Of a stretch of DNA of 11,304 nt, positions 1 to 6,146 are shown piece after piece. Each line of letters begins with the position of its first letter. Positions within the stretch are counted from its first letter, which is position 1. Origin of the DNA: CAZEUZ01 sp964515805 (GTDB taxonomy: Bacteria > Pseudomonadota > Gammaproteobacteria > Pseudomonadales > Cellvibrionaceae); assembly GCA_964515805.1 (NCBI GenBank), contig CAZEUZ010000150.1, forward strand, positions 1 to 11,304, written 5' to 3'. A program made the translations under genes and the position numbers. The notes beneath the pieces are model-generated. The model saw only the letters and a list, made by a program, of their open reading frames with translations. It did no database searches and had not been told where the DNA came from.

Positions 1-4
1 TCAG

Positions 5-493
5 ATGTTGAGTGGTTCATTGCGATGTTCTGCTTCGCTTCCCCTTGGGATGGTATCGGCGAAGAACTTTGATCAACTGAAAGACTTTATCAATAAGTTG
101 ACCATCAACCCTGCGCAGGAATATTTTGCGTTACTGGATAATCAAGTTGGTTTTGTGGGTGTTGTCAGATTGGTCTGCACAGCAAAAAAAGGATTTGTCT
201 ATGTCTGGATTTCTGAGCAAGAATGCTGTGGCAATGTAGCAACAAAAATGCTGCCAACCTTACATTCTCTGGCAAGGGAATCCGGTCCTGTAGAAACGTT
301 TTATTTCCTGGTTCATCAAACCCATCTTCCATTTTTGGGTATTTATGAAGATGATGTGTTTCAAACATTCCCGGCCTTCTTTAATGCATCGAATAGCGAT
401 CTTATGTGTTATTACTATTCGCCTAGTGCTATTGAACAGAGATTTCCTGTGGAAATTATTTCCCGGGAAATCGAGGCAATATTCATTATTTAA
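5..493 (+). CDS. Putative GNAT-like acetyltransferase, possibly 5'-partial
   Basis: This reading frame encodes up to 162 residues and is open to the window edge, so the true start may lie upstream; an internal ATG at position 50 is also possible. The order of segments resembles a GNAT fold: a hydrophobic strand (VGFVGVV), a second strand (FVYVWIS), a G-x-x-A-T segment (GNVATKML) where the acetyl-CoA loop and helix would be, an Ala/Leu helix (LHSLARES), and a late YEDDVFQTF stretch where acetyltransferases usually carry a Y-E-x-x-G-F motif. The pyrophosphate-binding Q/R-x-x-G-x-G/A signature is only approximate (ECCGNVA) and the usual final glycine is missing, so the assignment is weak. It could be a diverged or decaying acetyltransferase, and no substrate can be proposed. 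The gene ends just before a TTGACA element that probably begins the next transcription unit. Confidence 0.4.
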   Translation: MLSGSLRCSASLPLGMVSAKNFDQLKDFINKLTINPAQEYFALLDNQVGFVGVVRLVCTAKKGFVYVWISEQECCGNVATKMLPTLHSLARESGPVETFYFLVHQTHLPFLGIYEDDVFQTFPAFFNASNSDLMCYYYSPSAIEQRFPVEIISREIEAIFII

Positions 494-497
494 AATC

Positions 498-527
498 TTG
501 ACAGTTATTGCGAGCTTATGGTTTTAT
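498..527 (+). promoter_or_regulatory. Candidate sigma-70 promoter for the small gene at 586
   Basis: A perfect -35 hexamer TTGACA lies at 498-503. After an 18-base spacer comes TTTTAT (522-527), a four-of-six match to the -10 consensus. Initiation would fall near 534, leaving a leader of about 50 bases. The -35 is convincing; the -10 is mediocre. Confidence 0.4.
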
Positions 528-533
528 CCATAT

Positions 534-550
534 TTAGCTTAACAAGCTAA
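534..550 (+). other. Short hairpin in the leader of the small gene
   Basis: TTAGCTT (534-540) and AAGCTAA (544-550) form a perfect 7-bp inverted repeat with a 3-base loop. It sits between the candidate promoter and the ribosome binding site at 574. It could be an mRNA 5' stabilising hairpin, a protein-binding palindrome, or chance in AT-rich DNA. Confidence 0.3.
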
Positions 551-585
551 TAACTAAATTTAAAAATCAAAATGAGGTTATGATT

Positions 586-828
586 ATGCCAGACGTAATA
601 TTAAGCCAACCAGGTAAACCATCTCAAACTGTTAACGGCGCTGCGGTAGCTGAAACCGGAGGTGATGTACGTGTTAATAAGGCTGGAATAGGAGGGGAAG
701 TTCAGGGATACATGGATAAAATTGACAGTGATGATAACTTCAGTGTTGAATCTGGTGGCGCCGTTATAGTGGGCCTAACCTATGACGCTGCTAATTCTGA
801 CGCTAATTCCATACGATTCACCAAGTAG
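586..828 (+). CDS. Hypothetical 80-residue acidic, glycine-rich protein
   Basis: I do not recognise this family. Of two in-frame ATGs (580 and 586), the second is chosen because the GAGG Shine-Dalgarno at 574-577 lies 8 bases before it but only 2 before the first. The product starts MPDVILSQPGKP, lacks cysteine, histidine and tryptophan, has about 11 acidic against 6 basic residues, and contains several Gly-Gly pairs (ETGG, GIGG, ESGG). It has no hydrophobic segment long enough for a membrane span and no signal peptide. Alternating Val/Ile/Gly stretches such as GGAVIVGL suggest beta structure. It is framed by its own candidate promoter and a strong terminator, so it looks like a monocistronic, genuinely expressed gene. 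A secreted-peptide precursor is conceivable because of the Gly-Gly pairs, but no maturation or export gene is visible nearby. Confidence 0.6.
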   Translation: MPDVILSQPGKPSQTVNGAAVAETGGDVRVNKAGIGGEVQGYMDKIDSDDNFSVESGGAVIVGLTYDAANSDANSIRFTK

Positions 829-851
829 AATGAATTCTATTTAAGTATTTG

Positions 852-886
852 ATAAGGCTCCAATTTTTGATAAATTGGAGCCTTAT
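852..886. terminator. Bidirectional hairpin terminator between convergent genes
   Basis: A 15-bp perfect inverted repeat (852-866 paired with 872-886) encloses the 5-base loop TTGAT, and its core includes AAGGCTCC / GGAGCCTT. It lies 23 bases after the stop of the small gene and 12 bases beyond the stop of the leftward lipocalin gene, the right place to end both transcripts. The T-tract is modest (TTATTTAT on the + side), so the strength comes mainly from the stem. Confidence 0.75.
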
Positions 887-898
887 TTATCAGTAAAC

Positions 899-1444
899 TT
901 ACCACCGTTGTGGCACCCGTTGTACTTTCCTCGCATCATAGCCCAGCTCTTCAACAATTTTTAGCATAGACTGATAGTTGGTTTCTTCCACGTTTGGCGT
1001 GCGCGCCATAATCCATACATAGTCACGCTTGTTTCTCCCGATAATGGTGTGATTGTAGTCCTCACTCAGGTAAACAATGCGATAATCCGCCTTAAATGGC
1101 CAGATAAACTGCATGTCCCAAACGGCGTTGGTTTGCTTGTCCTGAATAAAACCCCGGGGCGTGTAAACTTTCATTTCACCATCGAAATCACCATCGCGAA
1201 AAGTGAATGTTGTGGCAATAGTACCATCGGAATCTAGTTGATAGGACTCCACGGCATTATGTGCTCCTTTCTCGATAAAAGTGGGTATATTGGCGATCAC
1301 ATACCAATCTCCCATGAATCTTTTTATATCGACGTAATCAACCGTTTTCATAGGTTGATGTTTAGCACAGCTAATTAGCATGAAAAGGCATCCTACTATG
1401 GCAATAGTTTTGGTTTTCACTAGAGTCCACTGACGATGCATCAT
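899..1444 (-). CDS. blc: Blc-type outer-membrane lipocalin lipoprotein
   Basis: The 181-residue product belongs to the bacterial lipocalin (Blc) family: beta-barrel outer-membrane lipoproteins that bind fatty acids or lysophospholipids. A lipoprotein signal peptide ends in the lipobox LISC with the acylated cysteine at residue 26, and Ala follows it, so sorting to the outer membrane is expected. The lipocalin GxW motif is GDW (45-47), followed by YVIANIPTFIEKG, and the late conserved strand DYVWIMARTP (141-150) matches Blc proteins. The start is uncertain. The ATG at 1444 lies just after the stop of the preceding gene (1446); the ATG at 1456 would overlap that gene; a GTG at 1420 gives an 18-residue Lys-rich signal peptide. 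It is the last gene of the five-gene operon, which suggests its ligand is a lipid made or altered by the upstream enzymes. Confidence 0.9.
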   Translation of the reverse strand: MMHRQWTLVKTKTIAIVGCLFMLISCAKHQPMKTVDYVDIKRFMGDWYVIANIPTFIEKGAHNAVESYQLDSDGTIATTFTFRDGDFDGEMKVYTPRGFIQDKQTNAVWDMQFIWPFKADYRIVYLSEDYNHTIIGRNKRDYVWIMARTPNVEETNYQSMLKIVEELGYDARKVQRVPQRW

Positions 1445-1445
1445 C

Positions 1446-2171
1446 TTACTTACCATTACTGGCGTCATTAGCAGCAATAGGAATGTAACGCAGCACGCGA
1501 TCACCAGATACCCTCGATTCCAGTGATAACCATCGATCAGTCGCATCTTCATACCAGACATTGATATCAATTTCCTTTTCTGTATTACGTATCCGGTATT
1601 TTTCCGCGATCACATTGTTACCACCCAAACTGATATTTTCAGTGCCGATGAAATCGATATCCACCGGCAACCAGTCTCCATTTTGGGAGTTGAGTAATTT
1701 CTGCCGCTTGAGAAAATTTTTATTCCAGTAGGCAAAAGTCATAATGCAAGCGTTGTCAACACCTTGCTGATCCCCACCGATATTAATATCGAATCTAGAC
1801 GGATTGCGGCTGCCTTCGACAATAAACTGATCGCCATTATCATCTGTGTTGGATGCAATAGTCTCCAGGCATCCATCACGCCACGTTTCTCGGTTTGTGT
1901 GCGTGTAACGATAGAATGGTATGCCGAAAAAGGTGACTTTGAAATTAGCGCCGATATCAATTGTTTGACCATCCGGTGTTTTCTCGATCCGAAAGCGGTG
2001 AAAGCCAATTTCACTGTCATCCAAAAAAACCTGAAAATTGAGTTCTTCAATGTTACTGTCCTGGCCACGCGTTAATTCCGTCGCATATACCAGATTCAAG
2101 CCCAAACAGCTGATGACTAGGACATTAATGAAAAGAAAGCGATAACTTAAAATCGGCTGTTGTTTATTCAT
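1446..2171 (-). CDS. Secreted DUF6134-like protein
   Basis: This 241-residue protein has an N-terminal signal peptide: an amphipathic start, a hydrophobic core around residues 12-27, and a probable cleavage site after VYA (28-30). The mature part begins with F-x-V-x-L-D-x-x-x-I-G-x-H-x-F, typical of the DUF6134 family, followed by a strand-rich domain with YTHTNRETW and a DGCLE segment. Its function is unknown; the family has been thought to resemble lipid- or substrate-binding beta-rich proteins, but no catalytic residues can be pointed to. The start is taken at the ATG at 2171, which overlaps the upstream gene by 8 bases; in-frame ATGs at 2180 and 2189 are alternatives, and a GGGAG sequence near 2183-2187 could serve the 2171 start. 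The context points to a periplasmic step or carrier between the membrane enzymes and the lipocalin. Confidence 0.75.
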   Translation of the reverse strand: MNKQQPILSYRFLFINVLVISCLGLNLVYATELTRGQDSNIEELNFQVFLDDSEIGFHRFRIEKTPDGQTIDIGANFKVTFFGIPFYRYTHTNRETWRDGCLETIASNTDDNGDQFIVEGSRNPSRFDINIGGDQQGVDNACIMTFAYWNKNFLKRQKLLNSQNGDWLPVDIDFIGTENISLGGNNVIAEKYRIRNTEKEIDINVWYEDATDRWLSLESRVSGDRVLRYIPIAANDASNGK

Positions 2172-2973
2172 GACTATCATTACTCCCATTGGATAATTTG
2201 GTGCACTTAGGAAACCAGGGGAAAAAAGCGTTTGTCTGTTTTATATAGTCGGCATATCCGGGTCGACGATCACCAATATCCTGCTCAAGCAGGGTGACGC
2301 CAGACACTTTGAGAAGTAATAGCGTCATAATAATCGATGAGATTAGCGCCCACCAGCCGCCTGCGGCAAAAGCAATCAAGCCAAACCCCCACCAAATACA
2401 GGCATTGCCAAAGTAATTCGGGTGGCGTGTGTAACGCCACAAGCCACTGCTCATCACCTTGCCATGATTATTGGGATCCGCCTTGAAGCGTTGCAACTGA
2501 TAGTCTCCACCTGCTTCGAATATCATACCGACGACCCAAAGAGCGATACCCAGATAGTCGAGAATACTGATGGCAGCTGTGCTGTATACAGCTGCAAGCA
2601 ATGGCAGTGAAATAACCCAAGCGAGAAATCCCTGTAACAGGAAAACGATATAGAGACTCTTAATGGAAAAATTAGGTTCATTATTGGCGCGGATCGACTG
2701 ATAGCGACGGTCTTCGGTCTCGCCCCAGTTGCGCCAGGTAATGTAGATTGAGAGCCTTAGCGCCCATAAAATCACCATTAACAGTATCAACGTAGCACGT
2801 GGCCCGGTAGTAGATAATGTCAGGTAATAGACAACAGCGGCAAGCATGAACATGAGCGACCACATGCTGTCGACGATGCTGACGTCGCGTTTAACCAAAC
2901 TTATCAACCAGCCGCCTATGCCAAATAAAGTTAAGACGCCTAATCCATACAAATAGCTATTTAAATCAAACAT
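2164..2973 (-). CDS. DUF1295 steroid 5-alpha-reductase-like membrane protein
   Basis: The 269-residue polytopic protein has about six to seven hydrophobic segments. It carries the DUF1295 hallmarks: DVSIVDSMWS near residue 30, an E-A-x-x-D-x-Q patch near 153-160, and the cofactor-proximal motif GLWRYTRHPNYFG (177-189) shared with steroid 5-alpha reductases and isoprenylcysteine methyltransferase-like proteins. Relatives reduce carbon-carbon double bonds with NADPH within the membrane, so reduction of an unsaturated or methylene-bearing lipid is the natural hypothesis. Its ATG overlaps the stop of the DUF2878 gene by 8 bases, and the Shine-Dalgarno AAGGAG lies inside that gene 7 bases before the start. 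This indicates translational coupling. The family call is strong; the substrate is inference. Confidence 0.88.
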   Translation of the reverse strand: MFDLNSYLYGLGVLTLFGIGGWLISLVKRDVSIVDSMWSLMFMLAAVVYYLTLSTTGPRATLILLMVILWALRLSIYITWRNWGETEDRRYQSIRANNEPNFSIKSLYIVFLLQGFLAWVISLPLLAAVYSTAAISILDYLGIALWVVGMIFEAGGDYQLQRFKADPNNHGKVMSSGLWRYTRHPNYFGNACIWWGFGLIAFAAGGWWALISSIIMTLLLLKVSGVTLLEQDIGDRRPGYADYIKQTNAFFPWFPKCTKLSNGSNDSHE

Positions 2974-3523
2974 TAGCTAACTCCTTTGTCTCACTGTTCT
3001 CAAAACCGTCATAGCGTCGCGCCAATAGCATGATAAGTGGCATCAATAGTGTCCAACCTGCAGCCAAAGCAATAAGCGCTACGGCAGCATTCGGAAATTC
3101 GACGGCTCCCAGTCTTTGTCCGGCAAAAAAGGCCAATGGCCCACCTATCCCGCCAAATAGCGATGCCAACCAAAGGCGTTGCTTAAACCATGCCAAGCTA
3201 ACATTTAAAGTGATTGCGAAAGAAACCCAGAGTGAGAGAATCCAATAAGGGGCGACGCTATCGATAAAGATACCGTTAGGGTATTGCAGCCAGCCTGTGG
3301 TTACTAGAAAACTATCCCACAATCCACCAATAAGCACGATGCAACCTATCAGCACCAGTTCCACTACAGGCCTGTTCGCTGCGAAAAGATGGCAGACGGT
3401 TGCAGTAGCAACGATAATAACGCCAACCCAGGGCACACCGTTGGCGGCGCCGAGTACGCAGGCAAACCAGCAAACCTGATATATCAATAAGTTGACAATG
3501 AAATAATGCTTGGGCATAGCCAT
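2966..3523 (-). CDS. DUF2878 integral membrane protein
   Basis: The 185-residue, highly hydrophobic protein has about six predicted transmembrane helices and matches the DUF2878 family in length and in its N-terminal pattern NLLIYQVCWFACVLGA. A conserved-looking GLWDSFLVTTGWLQYPNG segment lies in the middle. The family has no assigned biochemical role but commonly accompanies CFA-synthase-like methyltransferases and DUF1295 proteins in ECF/ChrR-linked clusters. It may be a membrane anchor, lipid-channel or enzyme subunit. The start at 3523 follows an AAGGT Shine-Dalgarno about 8 bases upstream. The gap to the methyltransferase gene is 31 bases, and the downstream end overlaps the DUF1295 gene. 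Confidence 0.8.
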   Translation of the reverse strand: MAMPKHYFIVNLLIYQVCWFACVLGAANGVPWVGVIIVATATVCHLFAANRPVVELVLIGCIVLIGGLWDSFLVTTGWLQYPNGIFIDSVAPYWILSLWVSFAITLNVSLAWFKQRLWLASLFGGIGGPLAFFAGQRLGAVEFPNAAVALIALAAGWTLLMPLIMLLARRYDGFENSETKELANV

Positions 3524-3554
3524 AGTGGTTACCTTTGATCCTCGTTAACTGCTT

Positions 3555-4601
3555 TTAATTCTCGGGGCGGACAAATAAATAGTGGCTGACCCACCACTCT
3601 TGACCATGGTTGTAGCCAAATAGCTCGGCACAGGCCATGAAAAACAAACGCCAGCGCACCCACCAAATGTCAGCGTCGCCATCATAGGTAGACTGTAGAA
3701 TCGGCATAATTTGTAACTTGCGTCGATCCATACGCTCGAGCCATGCATTTAACGTGCGCTCGTAGTGCTTACCATTCCAGCGCCAATGGTGGCGCAGCTT
3801 TAGATCATCTTGAAAGTGTAGTGGCAATGCATCGCTGGGCATGATTCCACCACTGAAGAAGTAGCGGCTCATCCAGTCACTGGCGTCGCGCTCAATAAAT
3901 TCATAGGGTACCAGTCGATGGCAAAATATATGCATAAAAAACTGGCCTCCCGGCGTCAACCAATCGTGAACCCGTTTGAGTAACAATCGATAATTACGCA
4001 TGTGTTCAAACATTTCCAGAGAAACTACACGATCAAACGATTCGTCGATTTCAAAATTGTTCATATCCGCTGTGATTACGCGGATATTTTTCAGTGATTC
4101 TTTATCTGCCTGCTTTTCGATATATTCACGCTGACTGACGGAATTGGATACGGCAGTAATATTGGCTTTTGGATAGTGACGTGCAATCCACAAGCTGAGA
4201 GAACCCCACCCACAACCCAATTCGAGGATTTTCATGCCATCTGTGATCCCAGCCCGTTCACAAGTTATCTCGAGGGCATCCGTTTCAGCTTGATCCAGTG
4301 TTTGCTTTGAATTTCGCCAATAGCAGCTACTGTATTTGCGCTGCGCGCCTAACACTTCACCAAAAAAATCAGCGGGTAACTCGTAGTGTTGTTGATTGGC
4401 TTTTTCCGGAATTGGAGCAATCGGCGATTGATGCATCATGTCAACGAAAGATGATAGACATCTTGCTGCAGCTTCACAGCTGCCGCTATCAATCTCGTCG
4501 ATGCGTTGACGCAGTAACCGCCTGATTCCGGTGCGTACAATAACATCCGGGATTACACCTTGCTCTACACGATTGACTATATAATCGTAAATTGTTTTCA
4601 T
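3555..4601 (-). CDS. CFA-synthase / coclaurine-N-methyltransferase-like SAM methyltransferase
   Basis: This 348-residue enzyme is a class I SAM-dependent methyltransferase of the cyclopropane-fatty-acid-synthase superfamily. Motif I is ILELGCGWGSLSL (125-137), preceded by the substrate-loop segment HYELPADFF (72-80) and KYSSCYW (89-95) with the family cysteine at 93. The run EMFEHMRNY (196-204) contains Glu196, Glu199 and His200, the acid/base group described for plant coclaurine N-methyltransferases. The tail RLFFMACAELFGYNHG also follows those enzymes rather than E. coli Cfa, where tyrosines occupy this stretch. The ATG at 4601 is preferred over a GTG at 4616 because GAGG at 4612-4615 lies about 10 bases upstream. 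As first gene of the lipid operon it probably methylates an unsaturated acyl chain, but an amine substrate cannot be excluded. Confidence 0.88.
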   Translation of the reverse strand: MKTIYDYIVNRVEQGVIPDVIVRTGIRRLLRQRIDEIDSGSCEAAARCLSSFVDMMHQSPIAPIPEKANQQHYELPADFFGEVLGAQRKYSSCYWRNSKQTLDQAETDALEITCERAGITDGMKILELGCGWGSLSLWIARHYPKANITAVSNSVSQREYIEKQADKESLKNIRVITADMNNFEIDESFDRVVSLEMFEHMRNYRLLLKRVHDWLTPGGQFFMHIFCHRLVPYEFIERDASDWMSRYFFSGGIMPSDALPLHFQDDLKLRHHWRWNGKHYERTLNAWLERMDRRKLQIMPILQSTYDGDADIWWVRWRLFFMACAELFGYNHGQEWWVSHYLFVRPEN

Positions 4602-4625
4602 TGTTGGTAACCTCACATTTGCATA

Positions 4626-4655
4626 TCAACACGTCGGAAAGAGAGAACTGGATCA
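4626..4655 (-). promoter_or_regulatory. Candidate ECF (RpoE/ECF11) promoter of the lipid operon
   Basis: Reading leftward, a -35 element TGATCC (4655-4650) is followed by an 18-base spacer and TGTTGA (4631-4626). Initiation would fall near 4620, just upstream of the GAGG Shine-Dalgarno (4615-4612) of the methyltransferase gene. TGATCC is the known -35 of R. sphaeroides RpoE promoters. The -10 is less convincing because its second base is G, but the spacing and the sequence ACGT before it mirror the opposite promoter. Confidence 0.5.
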
Positions 4656-4742
4656 TTCATACTCTAAAATACCCGTTTGCAAGTTAGAGCCCATTAACAA
4701 TTCATCACCGCTAATGTCGTCATTTAAAAAGACGTTAATCAA

Positions 4743-4772
4743 TGATCCAAAATTAATCGGTGAACGTAGTAG
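4743..4772 (+). promoter_or_regulatory. Candidate autoregulatory ECF promoter of the sigma-chrR operon
   Basis: A -35 element TGATCC (4743-4748) is followed by exactly 18 bases and TAGTAG (4767-4772). This matches the arrangement recalled for RpoE/ECF11 promoters, in which a TA-starting -10 follows about 18 bases after TGATCC. Initiation near 4779 would leave about 24 bases before the sigma gene ATG and include its AGGG ribosome binding site. Autoregulation is usual for this sigma class. Confidence 0.6.
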
Positions 4773-4802
4773 AGAGAAGTAAATCAAATATAGGGTAGTT
4801 TA

Positions 4803-5396
4803 ATGGCTGTGACTGCAATTGAGAATAACAAGGTTTGTAACGATAAATTGATAACGCTTAACGACTGTATTGCACGTATTGCAAGAAATCGTGATAGAAC
4901 AGCCTTTGCCCAAATCTTCGACCACTACGCACCACAAATACGCGCCTACAGCCTGATGCGTGAACCTGGCGCCGAATTGAAAGCCGATGAGTTGGTTCAG
5001 GAAGTTATGATTCGGGTGTGGCTTAAAGCAAGCAAATACAATCCTCAACTGTCCAATTTAAATACATGGGTATTCACGTTGGCACGAAATTGCCGGATAG
5101 ATCAATTCCGCCGAAACAACCGATATGTAACCGCCATTGATCCAACTGAAATATTCAATGACATTGAAGACGACAATCCGGGTCCATTCCAACAAATTCA
5201 GAATCGACGAACTGAAACCAACATCAGGAAAAGCTTAAAAGAACTACCTCGATCTCAAGCCGAAATTCTAACTAAGGTTTACCTTGAAGGAAAAACGCAT
5301 CAACAAGCCAGTACTGAACTACAATTACCACTAGGCACGGTGAAGTCACGCGTGCGGTTAGCTTTGAAAAAGCTCAAAGTACTAGTGTCAAGGTAA
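4803..5396 (+). CDS. rpoE: ECF sigma factor, RpoE/ECF11 type paired with ChrR
   Basis: This 197-residue protein is a group IV sigma-70 factor with only regions 2 and 4. Region 2 covers about residues 33-107, with the core-binding helix DELVQEVMIRVW (62-73) and the -10 recognition helix NTWVFTLARNCRIDQFRR (87-104). An acidic linker (EIFNDIEDDNPG, 116-127) leads to region 4 at about 145-195, with a helix-turn-helix at HQQASTELQLPLGTVKSR (166-183) that would read the -35. The ATG at 4803 has AGGG 7 bases upstream. The adjoining ChrR-type anti-sigma and the TGATCC elements place it with the Rhodobacter RpoE group, which answers singlet oxygen. The symbol follows that usage; this is not the E. coli envelope-stress RpoE. 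Confidence 0.9.
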   Translation: MAVTAIENNKVCNDKLITLNDCIARIARNRDRTAFAQIFDHYAPQIRAYSLMREPGAELKADELVQEVMIRVWLKASKYNPQLSNLNTWVFTLARNCRIDQFRRNNRYVTAIDPTEIFNDIEDDNPGPFQQIQNRRTETNIRKSLKELPRSQAEILTKVYLEGKTHQQASTELQLPLGTVKSRVRLALKKLKVLVSR

Positions 5397-5403
5397 CATT
5401 GAT

Positions 5404-6099
5404 ATGACCATGTCTAGTATTTCTCACCATCCTAACAACGAATTAATAACGGCTTATTCCGCAGGCAATCTACCGTTGAGTCAATCATTGTGCGTAGCAA
5501 CCCATACGGAGTACTGTGACATCTGTAGACAATCAGTCAAGCAGTTAGATGTCCTCGGCAGCGAGTTAATGCAAACAACCAATACCTCTCCAATTTCCCC
5601 AGACTTGAAATCTCAGGTCATGGCACGGCTGGACGGACTAACCGACACCGATGCAAAAGACGCCTCTATCGCTGATTCTGCCATCGCTAATGCTTCTATT
5701 CCGGATTGCCTGCGCCATTTGGTTAATGGGGATTATCAATCTCTGGATTGGAAGCGGCTGTCGCCCGACATTTGCAGTGTTGAATTATGCCGCGACAACC
5801 ATAGCTCTAACAACAATGGCTCTAAAGTCGAATTATTAAAGATCAGTCCGGGTGGATCCGCTGCTACTCACACCCATACCGGCAATGAATACACCGTTAT
5901 TCTCAAGGGCAGCTTTTCTGATGAACAAGGATTCTATAGTGAGGGTGATTTTCTAATGCGTAGCCAATCGGACCACCATACGCCCATGGCAACAAAGAAT
6001 AGCGAATGCATCTGTCTTGCAGTAACTGAAGGTCCGATTCGCTTAACCGGGATATTTGGTCGACTGATCAATCCTCTGCTTCGTTACCGCTTTGCTTAA
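5404..6099 (+). CDS. chrR: ChrR-type zinc anti-sigma factor with C-terminal cupin
   Basis: The 231-residue protein has two zinc domains. The N-terminal anti-sigma domain contains His9, His34, Cys38 and Cys41 (the H-x3-C-x2-C signature, HTEYCDIC), which sequesters the ECF sigma factor. The C-terminal cupin-like domain contains HTHTGNE with His156, His158 and Glu162, plus His192. These eight residues match the ligand set I recall for R. sphaeroides ChrR, displaced by a constant +3 in the first domain and +15 in the second. The linker is therefore about 12 residues longer and is rich in Ala, Ser, Ile and Asp. It starts 7 bases after the sigma stop codon. The cupin is needed for singlet-oxygen release of the sigma factor in R. 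sphaeroides. All ligands are present, so function should be intact. Confidence 0.93.
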   Translation: MTMSSISHHPNNELITAYSAGNLPLSQSLCVATHTEYCDICRQSVKQLDVLGSELMQTTNTSPISPDLKSQVMARLDGLTDTDAKDASIADSAIANASIPDCLRHLVNGDYQSLDWKRLSPDICSVELCRDNHSSNNNGSKVELLKISPGGSAATHTHTGNEYTVILKGSFSDEQGFYSEGDFLMRSQSDHHTPMATKNSECICLAVTEGPIRLTGIFGRLINPLLRYRFA

Positions 6100-6112
6100 T
6101 TATCAGAGCAAC

Positions 6113-6142
6113 TCTGTCGAGAATAAATCTGTCGAGAGTAAA
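6113..6142. repeat. 15-bp tandem duplication between convergent genes
   Basis: TCTGTCGAGAATAAA (6113-6127) is followed directly by TCTGTCGAGAGTAAA (6128-6142), differing at one base. It fills most of the 47-base gap between chrR and the leftward ferredoxin gene. The first copy overlaps a small hairpin (CAGAG 6104-6108, CTCTG 6112-6116). No clear terminator function is evident. Confidence 0.6.
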
Positions 6143-6146
6143 AAAA

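Noticed and set aside
586..828. Gly-Gly leader peptide of a secreted bacteriocin or modified peptide
   Set aside because: No conserved leader pattern, core cysteines, maturation enzyme or peptidase-containing transporter is visible nearby.
1457..1570. N-terminal extension of the lipocalin frame with a second hydrophobic stretch
   Set aside because: It lies wholly inside the preceding gene; the lipoprotein signal peptide is complete from the later starts.
3536..3541. TGATCC on the + strand between the methyltransferase and DUF2878 genes
   Set aside because: It points against the operon, and no -10-like TA element lies 18 bases downstream.
5143..5148. Further TGATCC copies inside coding sequence (here in the sigma gene; also near 4274, 6192 and 6734)
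   Set aside because: They lie within genes without suitable -10 partners or downstream starts, and are expected by chance.
6104..6116. CAGAG / CTCTG hairpin as terminator for chrR
   Set aside because: The stem is 5 bp with no following T-tract on either strand.
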